DNA of 64,000 bases from Macrocystis pyrifera (Eukaryota; Sar; Phaeophyceae; Laminariales; Laminariaceae): assembly GCA_031763025.1 (NCBI GenBank), contig JASSKH010000021.1, positions 1,984,001 through 2,048,000 on the forward strand. The letters run 5' to 3'. The position numbers and the translations under genes are program-made. The notes under the pieces are model-generated. The model was not told the DNA's origin. It saw only the letters and a program-made list of their open reading frames with translations, and searched no databases. Position 1 is the first letter of the stretch. Each line of letters begins with the position of its first letter. This document shows, in pieces, positions 54,806 to 64,000 of this stretch.

Positions 54806-54864
54806 TTGTAAGTAGTTTGTCCCCACAAACGGGACTGCGGTTCTATTATGGAAGGGTTCATAAG
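54806..54864. mobile_element. MITE-B copy 9, right half
   Basis: AAGTAGTTTGTCCCCACAAA, CGGGACTGCGGTTCTA and GGAAGGGTT; the left half is missing next to MITE-A copy 34. Confidence 0.7.
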
Positions 54865-55158
54865 AGTTTCGTTTTTTTTTGTGTGTGTTTTTGGGTATTT
54901 GGGAATTTTGTTAATAATTTAGCGAGCGCCTCCACCCAACCTAACCCTAGCCCTCGCCCCAACCGTCACCCGCGCGAAGGGTACGCATTATGCGAAGCAT
55001 GTTCGTACGAATACGTACTGCTGTAACATATACGGCCCGCGGGCGCGCGGCGTAACCGCGTTTTTTTTTAATGATAAGAACTCACAGCTGACGTATTTCA
55101 AAATTTATAAAATGATAACTGAAACGAAAGTGCGGACCGACCGCCTCAAAAATCGTAC

Positions 55159-55431
55159 TTGGTGATAATGCGTATTGTACTTTGTTTGGTATGTTTTGTG
55201 CCCGCCTGTTCAAACACTAACGACGAACCCGATCTGCACGTTTCCGGGCACCGATTTCGTCGGCGGCGATTTTCAGGCTCTGCCTCCCAACAGCTGAAAC
55301 TTGATACCAGTATCCGCGGCGGGGTTCCGCAGAAATCGCGAGGCGTTTGGGAGGGAGGGGATGGGTGTGAACCATCCCCTAATCAGCGTACCTTTGAAAG
55401 TGTGTGTGGCGACGAGGGGGGCCGAATCTGA
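55159..55431 (+). CDS. Weak candidate: small secreted protein
   Basis: Forward frame of 90 codons from an ATA/ATG region. From the ATG at 55168 it starts MRIVLCLVCFVPACSNTND, which resembles a signal peptide, followed by a basic, Arg-rich stretch (GHRFRRRRFSGSAS) and a Gly-rich tail. No domain, no splice sites, and the frame is short enough to occur by chance. Confidence 0.18.
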   Translation: MVIMRIVLCLVCFVPACSNTNDEPDLHVSGHRFRRRRFSGSASQQLKLDTSIRGGVPQKSRGVWEGGDGCEPSPNQRTFESVCGDEGGRI

Positions 55432-55499
55432 AAATAGGGGCGATCCTGATTTTGTTTCTCGGTGCCCCTGTCACAGGTCGTCACACCAGTATATACCTG

Positions 55500-56800
55500 T
55501 ATGAACATACTGCCAGTGTACGTGGCCAGTACCAGTACCTCTGAGCATTCCAGTACCTCAGAGTAACCAACCTCTGAGTATTCCAGTACCTCAGAGTACG
55601 GTATGCCCAAAATACAGACGCAGTACGGGGGTAGTTATCCCCCCGGAGTGCCGGTTTTAGTATTGCCGACTGTCCGCTGTGTGAGTACCTGTGAGATCGC
55701 TTGGCATAGATGGAGATTAGCCAGTGTGGCAGCAGTTTTGGCAGTTGTATCGGTTGCCGCTTTGATGTCAGTATTGTTGGCAGGTGCATACCATACCGGC
55801 AAAATTTTGGCCGGCGCATACCGGCACTACTTGGACTCGAGATGGAGCGTTACTGCTGCTGCTGTGCTGGGTACGCCCCAGTACCTAACCAGTACGTGGT
55901 GCTTGAAACACTGTACTGCTACTGCTACTGCTGTGTACTGTTGCGGGGCTGTGAGGTCCAAGAGTATGGCGGTGCCATTACACCAGCATAGAGTATTATG
56001 CAATTGTACCCCAGTATACGTCGCCAGCATGAGCCCCTGAGAGTAATTGCGCTATGCCCAAATTGCTGCGTATGGTCCAGTGCCTCAAAGTGCGACATGG
56101 GCAAAATGCTGAGTACGTCCCAGTACCCCTCGGCAGTACGCCATGCCTGAAATACTCCCTGCACTTAGCTGTACTACTGCTGTGCTTGTATTGACCTACA
56201 GAGTGGGTGGAGAGTAGAGCAAGAAAACCAGTATACCGTCAAGTCTGCTGCCAGTACGTCGAGAACGCTGCCAGCGCGAATGTACCTCGCCAGTGTCAGC
56301 ACCTTGACTCTGGCGGTGCCCTCGAGAATACCAGTAGCGATTAAAAAAACGTTGCTGTATTTTGGTGTTACCAACCGCAGCAGTATCTAGGAGCAGCGTG
56401 AGCGACTAGGAATACGGGTAGCATCCGCGTTGCGGCCCCTGCCTCACGAATCCTTGCATTGGAACTCCGACGCCAGTTTGGATCACCCCCTGTACACGCA
56501 ATTGCCGTCGCTGAAATTGTCACTGATTGTCGTGGAAATGTAACTGTCCGCTCCGAAGCCCCAACGAGGGGTGAAGAGTCCGCATGTATCCTTGAGTACC
56601 ATGTGCTTTATTTTCTCGGTACGCCTCAGTACCTCAGAGTACCCTTCGTCCGCATTACTGGGTACCCCACAGTACCTCACAGCACGGGATGCCCGATGTC
56701 CAGTACCGTAGAGCACGCTATGCCCAACTTGATGGGGAACTTTCCGGTACCTCAGACCTTCGACTACGCTATGCCCAAAACACTTGTTGCTCTACAGTAT
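55500..56800. repeat. Degenerate satellite, CAGTACCTCAGAGTAC phrases
   Basis: Variants of CCAGTACCTCAGAGTACG followed by CTATGCCCAAA recur irregularly (for example near 55530, 55555, 55585, 56080, 56640, 56700, 56750). Unit length is unstable, about 30-60 bases. No convincing coding. Confidence 0.6.
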
Positions 56801-56929
56801 ACTGGCACTGCCTGTTGTACTGCTGGGAACACCTTGAGACCCTTCACGGATGCTCCCAGTGATGGGGAGGGAGTAAATGAAGGAAGGAAAATTCGAGGGG
56901 GAAAACTGGAGGTACTGCGAGTACTGACA

Positions 56930-57300
56930 GTATTTGAGGCTTCGATACCGCTCATACTCCAAGTGCCCGCAGTATCTTGGGGTTCTGTGCTCCGGATACT
57001 CCCTGTGCTTGCGAGTATTTCGGGGTTTTGATGCTGCGGGTACTGCCAGTACTCGCCGTGTTTTAGGGGCTCTGTGTGCGGATGGTGCCAGCACTGCCAG
57101 TATATCGGCCGTTACTGCTGTAGTGTTGCGAGTACTGGCAGCACATAATATCTCGGTGTTACTGCCAGTGTCCTCGAAGCCATTGTTACCGGTATACAGG
57201 AAGCATCTGTGCGACGTCCTCATGATTGATCCACAGCTGTCCGCAGGAAACATACACAGATGCTCTCAGGACTGGGGTTTAGAGCAGGTAACCTTCGAGC
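56930..57300. repeat. Degenerate satellite, CTGCCAGTACTCGC phrases, part 1
   Basis: GTACTGCCAGTACTCGCCGT, GGTGCCAGCACTGCCAGTAT and GTTACTGCCAGTGTCCTCG are relatives of one 40-50 base unit. Confidence 0.6.
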
Positions 57301-57430
57301 GGGGGGGGGGTTACTCATTGTCATGCATGGCCGTAGTCATAAGACCGTAGAGACCCTTGCATCCCTACAATGCCGGGACAGAGCACGTCGGGTTTCCACC
57401 GAACAGGCAGGAGGGAGGGGGGGGGGGGGC
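57301..57430 (+). repeat. Poly-G-bounded repeat, copy 4 (short)
   Basis: G run, TTACTCATTGTCATGCATGG, CCGTAGTCATAAGACCG, GAGCACGTCGGGTTTCCACC, then AGGCAGGAGGGA and a second G run. The second half (CGCGAAGCGCCG onward) is missing. It interrupts the CTGCCAGTACTCGC satellite. Confidence 0.8.
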
Positions 57431-57800
57431 TGCAGGTACTGAGGATACTGGCAGTATTTCAGGGTTCGGTATTGCCCACTCTGCCAGTGCTCGCAGCATT
57501 TCGGGGCGTAAGTGATACTGCTTATTTTCTGAGTGTACTCTGAGATACGTCAAGTGTTTCGGATGTTTGCGCTGCGGGTGCTGCCTGTGCTCGGGGCTCT
57601 GTGCGGCTTATGCGGCCGGTGCTCGCAGTGTCTGGGCTGTCAGTGCTGGTCATACTGCCAGTGCTCGCAAACATTTCGGCTGGCAGTGCTGCTCATACTG
57701 TCACAACTCGCAGTTTTTCGGTTGTCGGTGCTGCTGTATGAGTACGCGCAGTGCGAAGTACTCTCCGTACTCGCAGCATTTCGGAGTGTGGAACACATCT
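57431..57800. repeat. Degenerate satellite, CTGCCAGTACTCGC phrases, part 2
   Basis: Continues after the inserted repeat: CTGCCAGTGCTCGCAGCATT, CATACTGCCAGTGCTCGC, GTACTCTCCGTACTCGCAGC, each followed by ATTTCGG. Confidence 0.6.
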
Positions 57801-57949
57801 AGTACTCCTGGTGGGCCACCGGTCACCTGATAATGCTGATTTCAACTTCCGTAATTCAGTCCCAAAATGTCCCGATTTGCCTCACAGGCCGTGATACGGT
57901 GTACGGTACGGAGTACAGCAGTGCATTGGGTAGTACGTGATGCAATGCA

Positions 57950-58170
57950 GTAAAACTCCTTGGCTCGGCGCAGAGTTTCGATCGTTTTTCAGTGTTGAGC
58001 GACCGATTTTTCGTCGACGGGAAAGAAAGTTGACAAAACAGAGTGACGAAATTTTTGCGTTTTGGAACGATCTGGTTGAGAGAGTTTTCCGAAAATGTGT
58101 TCACTCAGTTTTCGAGAGGACAAGCGCCGAGAACGGATCGCACCACTGCTGTCCGGAACTTGTTCGCTTT
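57950..58170. mobile_element. MITE-E copy 3, diverged
   Basis: GCGCAGAGTTTCGATCGTTT and TCAGTGTTGAGCGACCG at left; GCGCCGAGAACGGATCGCAC and CACTGCTGTCCGG at right. Confidence 0.55.
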
Positions 58171-58500
58171 GTGATACCTACGTACTTGTCTGTGCCATGG
58201 GTACGAGGTGAACAAAAATATGTACATGCCGGGTATCGTACTTGGCACACGTATATACACCACGTATCGTATGCGCGCCCTGTTTTGTTGTCCCTGATAC
58301 ACCACATACAGCAGTGGTTCGTAGCACTTTTTTTTTGTGGAATGTGTTTTCTTTTTTCTTCCCATTTTTCATCTCCGCCCTTGCTTTCGTGTCTTCCTCC
58401 TCGTCGTAACTCATAATCGGGGTCTCATATATAGCAGGCGTTTCCCCCCCCCCTCCCCACCAAGGCTCGTGCCTTGCGTTTTGATGGCGAAAAGACTCTA

Positions 58501-58608
58501 TTACGGGGGTCCGTAGTTCATAGGACCTATGGTATACATATAAACCTATATATTTACCTGTTTTTACTACCAGCAGTATTTGGTCGTATTTACTATGGCC
58601 CTCCGTAG
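58501..58608 (-). mobile_element. MITE-A copy 35
   Basis: 108 bp; three extra bases in CTACCAGCAGTATTTGG, right end CTCCGTAG. TA on the left. Confidence 0.9.
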
Positions 58609-59030
58609 TTGCTCTCTCTCCCCTCACCGATTCGCGTCGAATTGGGCGTGATAGACGTCAATATGGACTAGAGAGTAGTGAGAGAGAAGACAAGAAAGAA
58701 ACCATGTGATGACGCCAAGCCCGAGTAACCCTGGACCTCGAGCGTAGGCTAGCATATGAACACACCCTGGACGATGGCCTACTGAATGTGCCTATTGGTC
58801 TGTCGATAGGTTGGGGTATTACGTGTCGATGCATATTGTGACCCGCATCAGTTGGGTGCAATTGTCGGTCGATACCCTTTGCCGGCCACACTTGAGCTTC
58901 AAAAGTGTCCTTCGATACCTATCACCAAAAACAACGGCTGTGGGCCTCTTATTGGAATAGGATCATCTGTACGGGTATTGATTGCCTGTTGACCTGAAAC
59001 CTGCTGTCCAGGATGTGGTATGTATGAATA
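58609..59030. other. No gene seen
   Basis: Unique-looking DNA without domains in any frame. Confidence 0.3.
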
Positions 59031-59126
59031 CCGTCAACTAGATACGACCAAATATTTGTTTGAAAATAGGTAAATGTATAGGTTTTTATGTATACCATCG
59101 GTCCTATTAACTATGGACCCCAGTAA
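59031..59126 (+). mobile_element. MITE-A copy 36, left end lost
   Basis: GACCAAATATTTGTTTG through GGACCCCAGTAATA; the first arm is unrecognisable. Confidence 0.8.
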
Positions 59127-59837
59127 TACCATGAACTATAGCAGTGCTGATATAGTAGTACAATGGTAAAATTTACTGTATGTAGTATAGTGCTTGCCGC
59201 TGAACACGAGGTCTTATTCCAATTTTGTCACATACAGGCTGGTTCATGCCAAATGCCACAAATTGTGTCAGGCACGAATGCCGCATGTAATTGCTACGTC
59301 AATGGCACACGCTTGGGATCATGCTGACCGCCGTGGACAGCGCAAGAGGGCGGCATAGCCAGTCCTTTCGTTCAGGACCTACGACAGGCGCTAGCGGCGA
59401 AACCGTGGTCCCTTCACACCACAGGCCTTCAAAAAAAGGTCAAGAATTGTTAGACGAAACATGTGCGTGTGATTTTTTTTTCTAAACATGCAAGTTCCGG
59501 GTCCCCTAAGGCGCGCCTAAAACAAATTCCGCGAAGATGCTCGAATAATTGACTGCTCTAAAGTCATAATCGAGCAGAATGTAATGCCAGCAATCGCTTA
59601 CAGCGAAACTCTTCATGAGCGATTACAAAGAGACTGCGCGCATTAAAAATTACAACATGTTGCATCCGAAACCGGGGCTGTGCCGATGTGATGCCTTGCT
59701 TTTTTTTTTTGCTGACTACCTGGTACTGAGTTGTCTCTGGTGCAAACTTCGATTTTCACATTTTAGTTCTGGGTGCGACAGCTTTGGCTCGAGATGTTGG
59801 TGGTTCCTACGAGTGTATTTCACAATTCGGACAGATA
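59127..59837. other. No gene seen
   Basis: TACCTGGTA at 59717; no coding evidence. Confidence 0.3.
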
Positions 59838-60108
59838 GGTCATGATCTAGATCATCTAGACCATCTAGTTCCTCACTTGCCGCTGCGAGAGCCCAGTAAA
59901 GATCTGAAGAGTACAGCTCGAATACAGGAAACGTGTGCTAGACCTTAGACCGTGCCCCCCCCGGCAACATGAAGGGGCTAGACATATATATATATATTCG
60001 GGAATAAATCTGCCTTGAAATGTCTAGATCATGAAGTGGGAATGATGTAGATGATCTGTAAATGATCTGTACATGATCTGTGCATGATCTATGCATGATC
60101 TGTACGCC
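59838..60108 (+). repeat. GATC element, copy 8
   Basis: GGTCATGATCTAGATCATCTAG, TTGCCGCTGCGAGAGCC, AAGATCTGAAGAGTACAG, ACAGGAAACGTGTGCTAGAC, CCCCCGGCAACATGAAG, then several ATGATCTGTAC sub-repeats. Confidence 0.7.
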
Positions 60109-60865
60109 CGAGGTGTGGAGTATTTTTTTTTCAGCCCGTGTACCTGTGTACCCTATTGACGAGCGAATGCGAGCGTCTGATCGTGATGGGAGCCAATAGA
60201 TAGGGACACCTTTCCGGAGCCGACTTTCCGACGCACACACGCCGTCCACCAACAAGTTGACGACGGTTGCAGCTGTCCTGGTCGCTACGCGAGTTTCTTA
60301 GCTTCGGCTACATGATCTTCAGCCGTCGGCAGGGTCTTCCGATCACCCTCCCTTATCCCGCGCCGACCGAGGCCGAGATGATGCATGTAGTGCTGTACCA
60401 AGGTATAAAAAAATCACTGGTATATATTTCTTCCAGCATACAGCTACCATAGTGTTGAATATGTGGTGCTGTTCTGAACGGAAATGTAAGGACTGCTTAG
60501 ACACTAACATGAATACCAAGCGGTCGTTATATTTACGCCCAGAGTCGTGTCAGCCCGCAATAAGCGCCGTGAACCCGCCATGTAGTGGTACTTGGTGCTG
60601 CGAGATCCCGTACGGCACACTGCTGCTGTGTTTGTCTTCCACCTGGTCTACTGGGCGAGATCCAGCGCCGGATATAAAAAAAACGGTATTTTGGTGGGAG
60701 GTGGTGGTGCAACTGATTGCTGACTCTTGTTGCAGTAGTACAGCAAGTAGTCCCGGGGGGTTTGTATTGGTGGCTTTCAACGGTAGGATTATGGTGGGAG
60801 CTCGTGTGTGGACCCACCACTATTCTTGAGATAATTTCCCAAAAGACAACTGCCGCTTGTGTGTC
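60109..60865. other. No secure gene
   Basis: A forward frame at 60452-60829 is rich in Cys and Trp (WCCSERKCKDCLDTNMNTK) but no domain or splice site supports it. Confidence 0.3.
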
Positions 60866-60961
60866 AACCCCGTTAGAACCGCAGTCTTGTTTTGGGGACA
60901 AACCTGTCTAATTCCAAGTGATTTGTCCCCAAAACGGGACTGCGGTACTGAAAGGGTTAAG
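60866..60961. mobile_element. MITE-B copy 10
   Basis: GTTAGAACCGCAGTCTTG, TTTTGGGGACAAACC, GATTTGTCCCCAAAACGGGA and CTGCGGTACTGAAAGGGTTA. Confidence 0.85.
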
Positions 60962-60983
60962 ATTCAATTCCAAGCGTTTACTA

Positions 60984-61088
60984 TTACGGGGGTCCATAGT
61001 TAACGGGACCAAATTTTGTTAGTAAAAATAGACAAATATATAGGTTTTTATGTAGACCGTAGGTCCTGTTAACTATGTACCCCCGTAA
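60984..61088 (+). mobile_element. MITE-A copy 37
   Basis: 105 bp with TA on both sides; first of three abutting copies. Confidence 0.93.
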
Positions 61089-61198
61089 TAGGGATCCATA
61101 GTTAATGGGACCAAATTTTGGTAGTAAAAATAAGTAAATATATAGGTTTTTATGTATGCCATAGGTCCTATTAACTATGGACCGTCCTATTAACTATG
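61089..61198 (+). mobile_element. MITE-A copy 38
   Basis: Left end lacks TTACGG and starts TAGGGATCCATAG. The right arm GGTCCTATTAACTATGG is partly doubled (GGACCGTCCTATTAACTATG). Confidence 0.88.
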
Positions 61199-61199
61199 G

Positions 61200-61322
61200 T
61201 TACGGGGGTCCATAGTTAATGGACCAAATTTTGTTAGTAAAAGTAAGTAAATATATAGGTTTTTATGTGGACCATAGGTCCTATTAGCTATGGACCGTCC
61301 TATCAACTATGGACCCCCGTAA
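61200..61322 (+). mobile_element. MITE-A copy 39
   Basis: Intact TTACGGGGG left end. The right arm is doubled in the same way as copy 38 (GGACCGTCCTATCAACTATG before CCCCCGTAA), so 38 and 39 share a local duplication. Confidence 0.88.
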
Positions 61323-61975
61323 GATGATCTTGGGGACATATTGGTATTAATTACGATTACGGAGCGAACGGGACTCTCTGGTCTCGACAGCGCCGGAGGT
61401 AGTCGAGACCCCTTCCGAGTTGCCTGGCGCGTCCGACGAATCCAGCACTCCAACGCACACATGTTGACGACAGTCACAAATATCCTGCTGTGCGACTGTG
61501 CGAATTTCAATAGTAGGTACGTACAGGTATAGTGGATTGTAAATAAAATACGTACACTAACAAGATGTTTGTCAAAATCTTGGCGTTAAGCTTGTACATA
61601 CACACGCGGTGGATACATTTTTTTGCGGCGGTTTACTCAGCGGTATACGGTATTTTCGCGGTGAGTCCTCCATAAACAAGAGCTATTGTACGCCACCAAG
61701 TATATTGCGTACTTCTACTCGTACTCTGTTAGGAGCCTCCCCTACGTAAGCGTCCGAGCGTGGGGGGTAACGGCGTCATGAGAGGTCAAAATCCGATGTT
61801 GACGGTATGTGCAGCTGGGAAAAAAAAGCCCATCAGCTGTTGCATGTTGAAGTTTTTGCAGCCCAAAGACCAAAGAACGAGAGGCATAAGGCCCCATTGA
61901 AAGGGAATAATCGGTACTATATTAGTACCTGGTATTGCATTTGTGTATATTTTGAATGTTGATGAGCCCCCCCTC
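61323..61975. other. No gene seen
   Basis: TACCTGGTA at 61926; no domain in any frame. Confidence 0.3.
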
Positions 61976-62055
61976 CCTGCCCCGTCTCGAAAGGGATGCG
62001 TGGTCAATGACCAAACGACTGAGGCAAGCAACAAATGACTACGCCTCCCCCCCAA
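61976..62055. repeat. Direct repeat, left copy (about 78 bp)
   Basis: GTCTCGAAAGGGATGCGTGG, CAATGACCAAACGACTGAGG, CAAGCAACAAATGACTACGC then C run. Its partner starts near 62328. Confidence 0.8.
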
Positions 62056-62099
62056 AAATATATAAATAAATAACTCATTGAACCTGTCATCCGTATGCA

Positions 62100-62303
62100 A
62101 GTCCGCCTCGCAAGCGGTTCTTGGTAGGATGCAGCTCACCCTTCATGCGACTCACCGGACACCTCACGGCGCTTCGCGCTTGGTGCAAGCAATGTCTGCC
62201 TGGTCGGTGCGAACCCGACATGCTCCGCCCCGACATTGTAGAGATGCGAAGGTCTATGGTCGTACGACTACGGCCATGCATGATATCGAGTACCCCCCCC
62301 CGT
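62100..62303 (-). repeat. Poly-G-bounded repeat, copy 5
   Basis: Reverse orientation: GGATGCAGCTCACCC, CCTCACGGCGCTTCGCGC, CGAACCCGACATGCTCC, GGTCTATGGTCGTACG, ACTACGGCCATGCATGATAT, then a C run. It lies between the two copies of the 78-bp direct repeat. Confidence 0.85.
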
Positions 62304-62327
62304 CCCCGCCCCCGCTCCTCGCTCCGC

Positions 62328-62404
62328 CTCGAAAGGGATGCATAGCCAATGCTCAACTGACTAAGACAAGCAACAAATAACTACGCCCCCCCCCCCCCCC
62401 CCCC
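62328..62404. repeat. Direct repeat, right copy (about 78 bp)
   Basis: GCCTCGAAAGGGATGCATAG, CAATGCTCAACTGACTAAG, CAAGCAACAAATAACTACGC then C run. Confidence 0.8.
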
Positions 62405-62908
62405 GCCCCTCGTATCCTCTGATTGCTAGCTAGCTATGAGTCGGCACGAGTTTATTCGCCATCTTATCTGTAATTACGCGTCGGACTGCGTAAAAGTTCG
62501 TTGTTTCCCGGAGACGCCGACGACACGAGTCACTGGGTTTCCATGTTTTTTTGAGGGCTTGTTGAATGCGACATCTCAAAAATAGAAAAGTGCGTTCGTT
62601 TATTTTCGGGCAGGGCCGTCTTGGCCCGGGAGGCCTTCGCCTTACTCTTGAGTCGGCAAGTCTGTTGGCCATCAGCCGGCTTCACCAGCCGACTTGCCGA
62701 CTAGAGTCGGTCAGTCGGCCAACCGCTCCTACCGATTAGTTGTTGATCGTGAAAATCCTGCCGAGTCGCGGGTCTAGTTCTTGGCAATTGATGCTGGGCT
62801 GTTTTGTATTTGGTTTTGTGATGCGAGTACGTTTTGTGATGTACGAAAACATGAAAATTGGAGCTCTGCTTTTTAGATATATTAAGCCGAACACCAGACA
62901 CACCCTTT

Positions 62909-62944
<36 letters not shown>

Positions 62945-63656
62945 GCAGCAACGCAGGGTACAGGGGGCCAAACGAGAGCGGTATACATCGCGCGCAATGG
63001 AACACAAAACGGGCCGAGGTTTGCCGGAGAAAAACGAAACTCCAAAAAACTGTTCCAACCCTACCTAATTTCAACCTTTTTTTTCCCCAATTAAAAATCG
63101 TCGATGCAGGTCGAAGAATAATAGTTCGTGACGAACGCTTAACACTTCCCACGTGACAACGTCACCCTGCTCGGCCTACATGCCTGTATTCATATTTGAG
63201 TTTATAGTTTACCTGGTACGCGAATATATCTATATATATATTCATATTTTTTGCGAAGTGGATGGATACACTGGTTGTACCTGTTTTCTTACTAAAGCTA
63301 TATACGTACTGCTGAGGGGTACCTGGTACTTTTAATAATAATATTATACTTGGGGATGACATTTGAGAATGTTGGGGTGTATTCTGAGGCCCTTCGTAAT
63401 GCATGGCTCTTACAGCTCCGGTGCAAAGTGGCGTATCATGTCCTGCCTACAGCAGCAGTATGTTGTGCGGGGACCGACCGCAATGGCGAAATCGAATGTC
63501 ATGTACAAAAGTATAAACCCGTGCTACGAAGATCATCCGTTTTCACCCATCTGGGACCACAGCAGTTCCGTTTCGGGGACCAGTGCCTTGAAAATTTTAC
63601 TTGACAATGTCGTTTCTGTACGGCGCGGTCCTGGAAGGGTTGGAGAATTTTCGGGA
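62405..63656. other. No secure gene; CAG run
   Basis: CAG/GCA run at about 62909-62943 and TACCTGGTA at 63210 and 63320. A TA(CAG)3TA motif lies near 63449. Confidence 0.4.
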
Positions 63657-63753
63657 GTTAACCCTTTTAGTGCTGCTGTAGTCCCGTTTTGGGGACAAAC
63701 CACTTGGAATTAGAATGGTTTGTCCCCAAATCGGGACCGCAGTACTGAAGGGG
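63657..63753. mobile_element. MITE-B copy 11
   Basis: TTAACCCTTTTAGTGCTGCT, TTTTGGGGACAAACCACTTGG, GGTTTGTCCCCAAATCGGGA and CGCAGTACTGAAGGGGTT; close to the family norm. Confidence 0.9.
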
Positions 63754-63818
63754 TTTTTTAAGGCCAGGTGAATCTTTCCGTCCTCACGAAAAAAAGGATT
63801 GGATGGAAGATGGAACTA

Positions 63819-63923
63819 TTAGTTGGGGGCGTATTAAATAGGACCTACGGTACACACAAAAACCTATATATTCACTTATTTTTCCGAATAATATTTGGTC
63901 CTATTTACTATGGCCCCCCGTAA
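63819..63923 (-). mobile_element. MITE-A copy 40
   Basis: 105 bp; left end degraded (TTAGTTGGGGG), right end intact; TA flanks. TACCAGGTA follows at 63929. Confidence 0.9.
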
Positions 63924-64000
63924 TAGTATACCAGGTACGAAGTCAGTAGTGAAAGGTAAGGCCATCTTCTTCGGCACGATACCACGTTTTTTTGGCGTGT

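Overview
The window looks like a stretch of repeat-rich eukaryotic nuclear DNA. The signs are GT...AG introns, tRNA-derived SINEs with poly(A) tails, dozens of tiny inverted-repeat elements, CAG/CTG triplet runs, very long poly-G/poly-C tracts and one 100-N assembly gap. There are no operons or bacterial-type genes. Triplet-repeat-rich sequence, poly-Ala/poly-Gln exons and GTGAGT donors would suit a stramenopile such as a brown alga, but that is a guess: no marker gene is present.

Layout. Positions 1-3480 are GC-rich satellite DNA in three tandem blocks (units about 156, 333 and 200-230 bp). Positions 3480-9700 hold SINEs, the first 105-bp MITEs (MITE-A), a 20-bp repeat tract and a 44-bp minisatellite. 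Positions 9.7-15.6 kb are dominated by poly-C/poly-G and a gap. Positions 16.2-18.2 kb carry a GATC-rich dispersed element and a 13-bp minisatellite. Positions 21.6-24.4 kb hold the best coding sequence, on the minus strand: zinc-finger exons, then an exon with an OTU-protease-like C-terminal half, separated by about 1.6 kb of CAG-rich DNA. Positions 25.3-26.5 kb hold an Ala-rich reading frame. Positions 27-38.6 kb are packed with MITE-A copies, some nested in a second family (MITE-B). Positions 38.6-54 kb contain sparse candidate exons among repeats. Positions 55.5-57.8 kb are a degenerate satellite. Positions 58-64 kb hold more MITEs, including a three-copy cluster at 61 kb.

The most interesting signal is not a gene. 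Three short TA-bounded palindromes recur far above chance: TATTAATA (about 23 copies), TACAGCAGTA/TACTGCTGTA (about 14) and TACCAGGTA/TACCTGGTA (about 14). Wherever the same repeat exists elsewhere in the window without the palindrome, the difference is an insertion of 4-7 bases at a TA dinucleotide that leaves TA on both sides. That is the form expected of excision scars left by TA-targeting (Tc1/mariner-type) transposons. TATTAATA fits the TTA...TAA ends of MITE-A itself. The GATC element carries different scars at one and the same TA in different copies. The window therefore reads as a fossil record of many cut-and-paste events, and the CAG-type scars may be seeds of the abundant triplet repeats.

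Protein-coding content is thin and mostly fragmentary. No complete gene with assured exon structure can be given from sequence alone.
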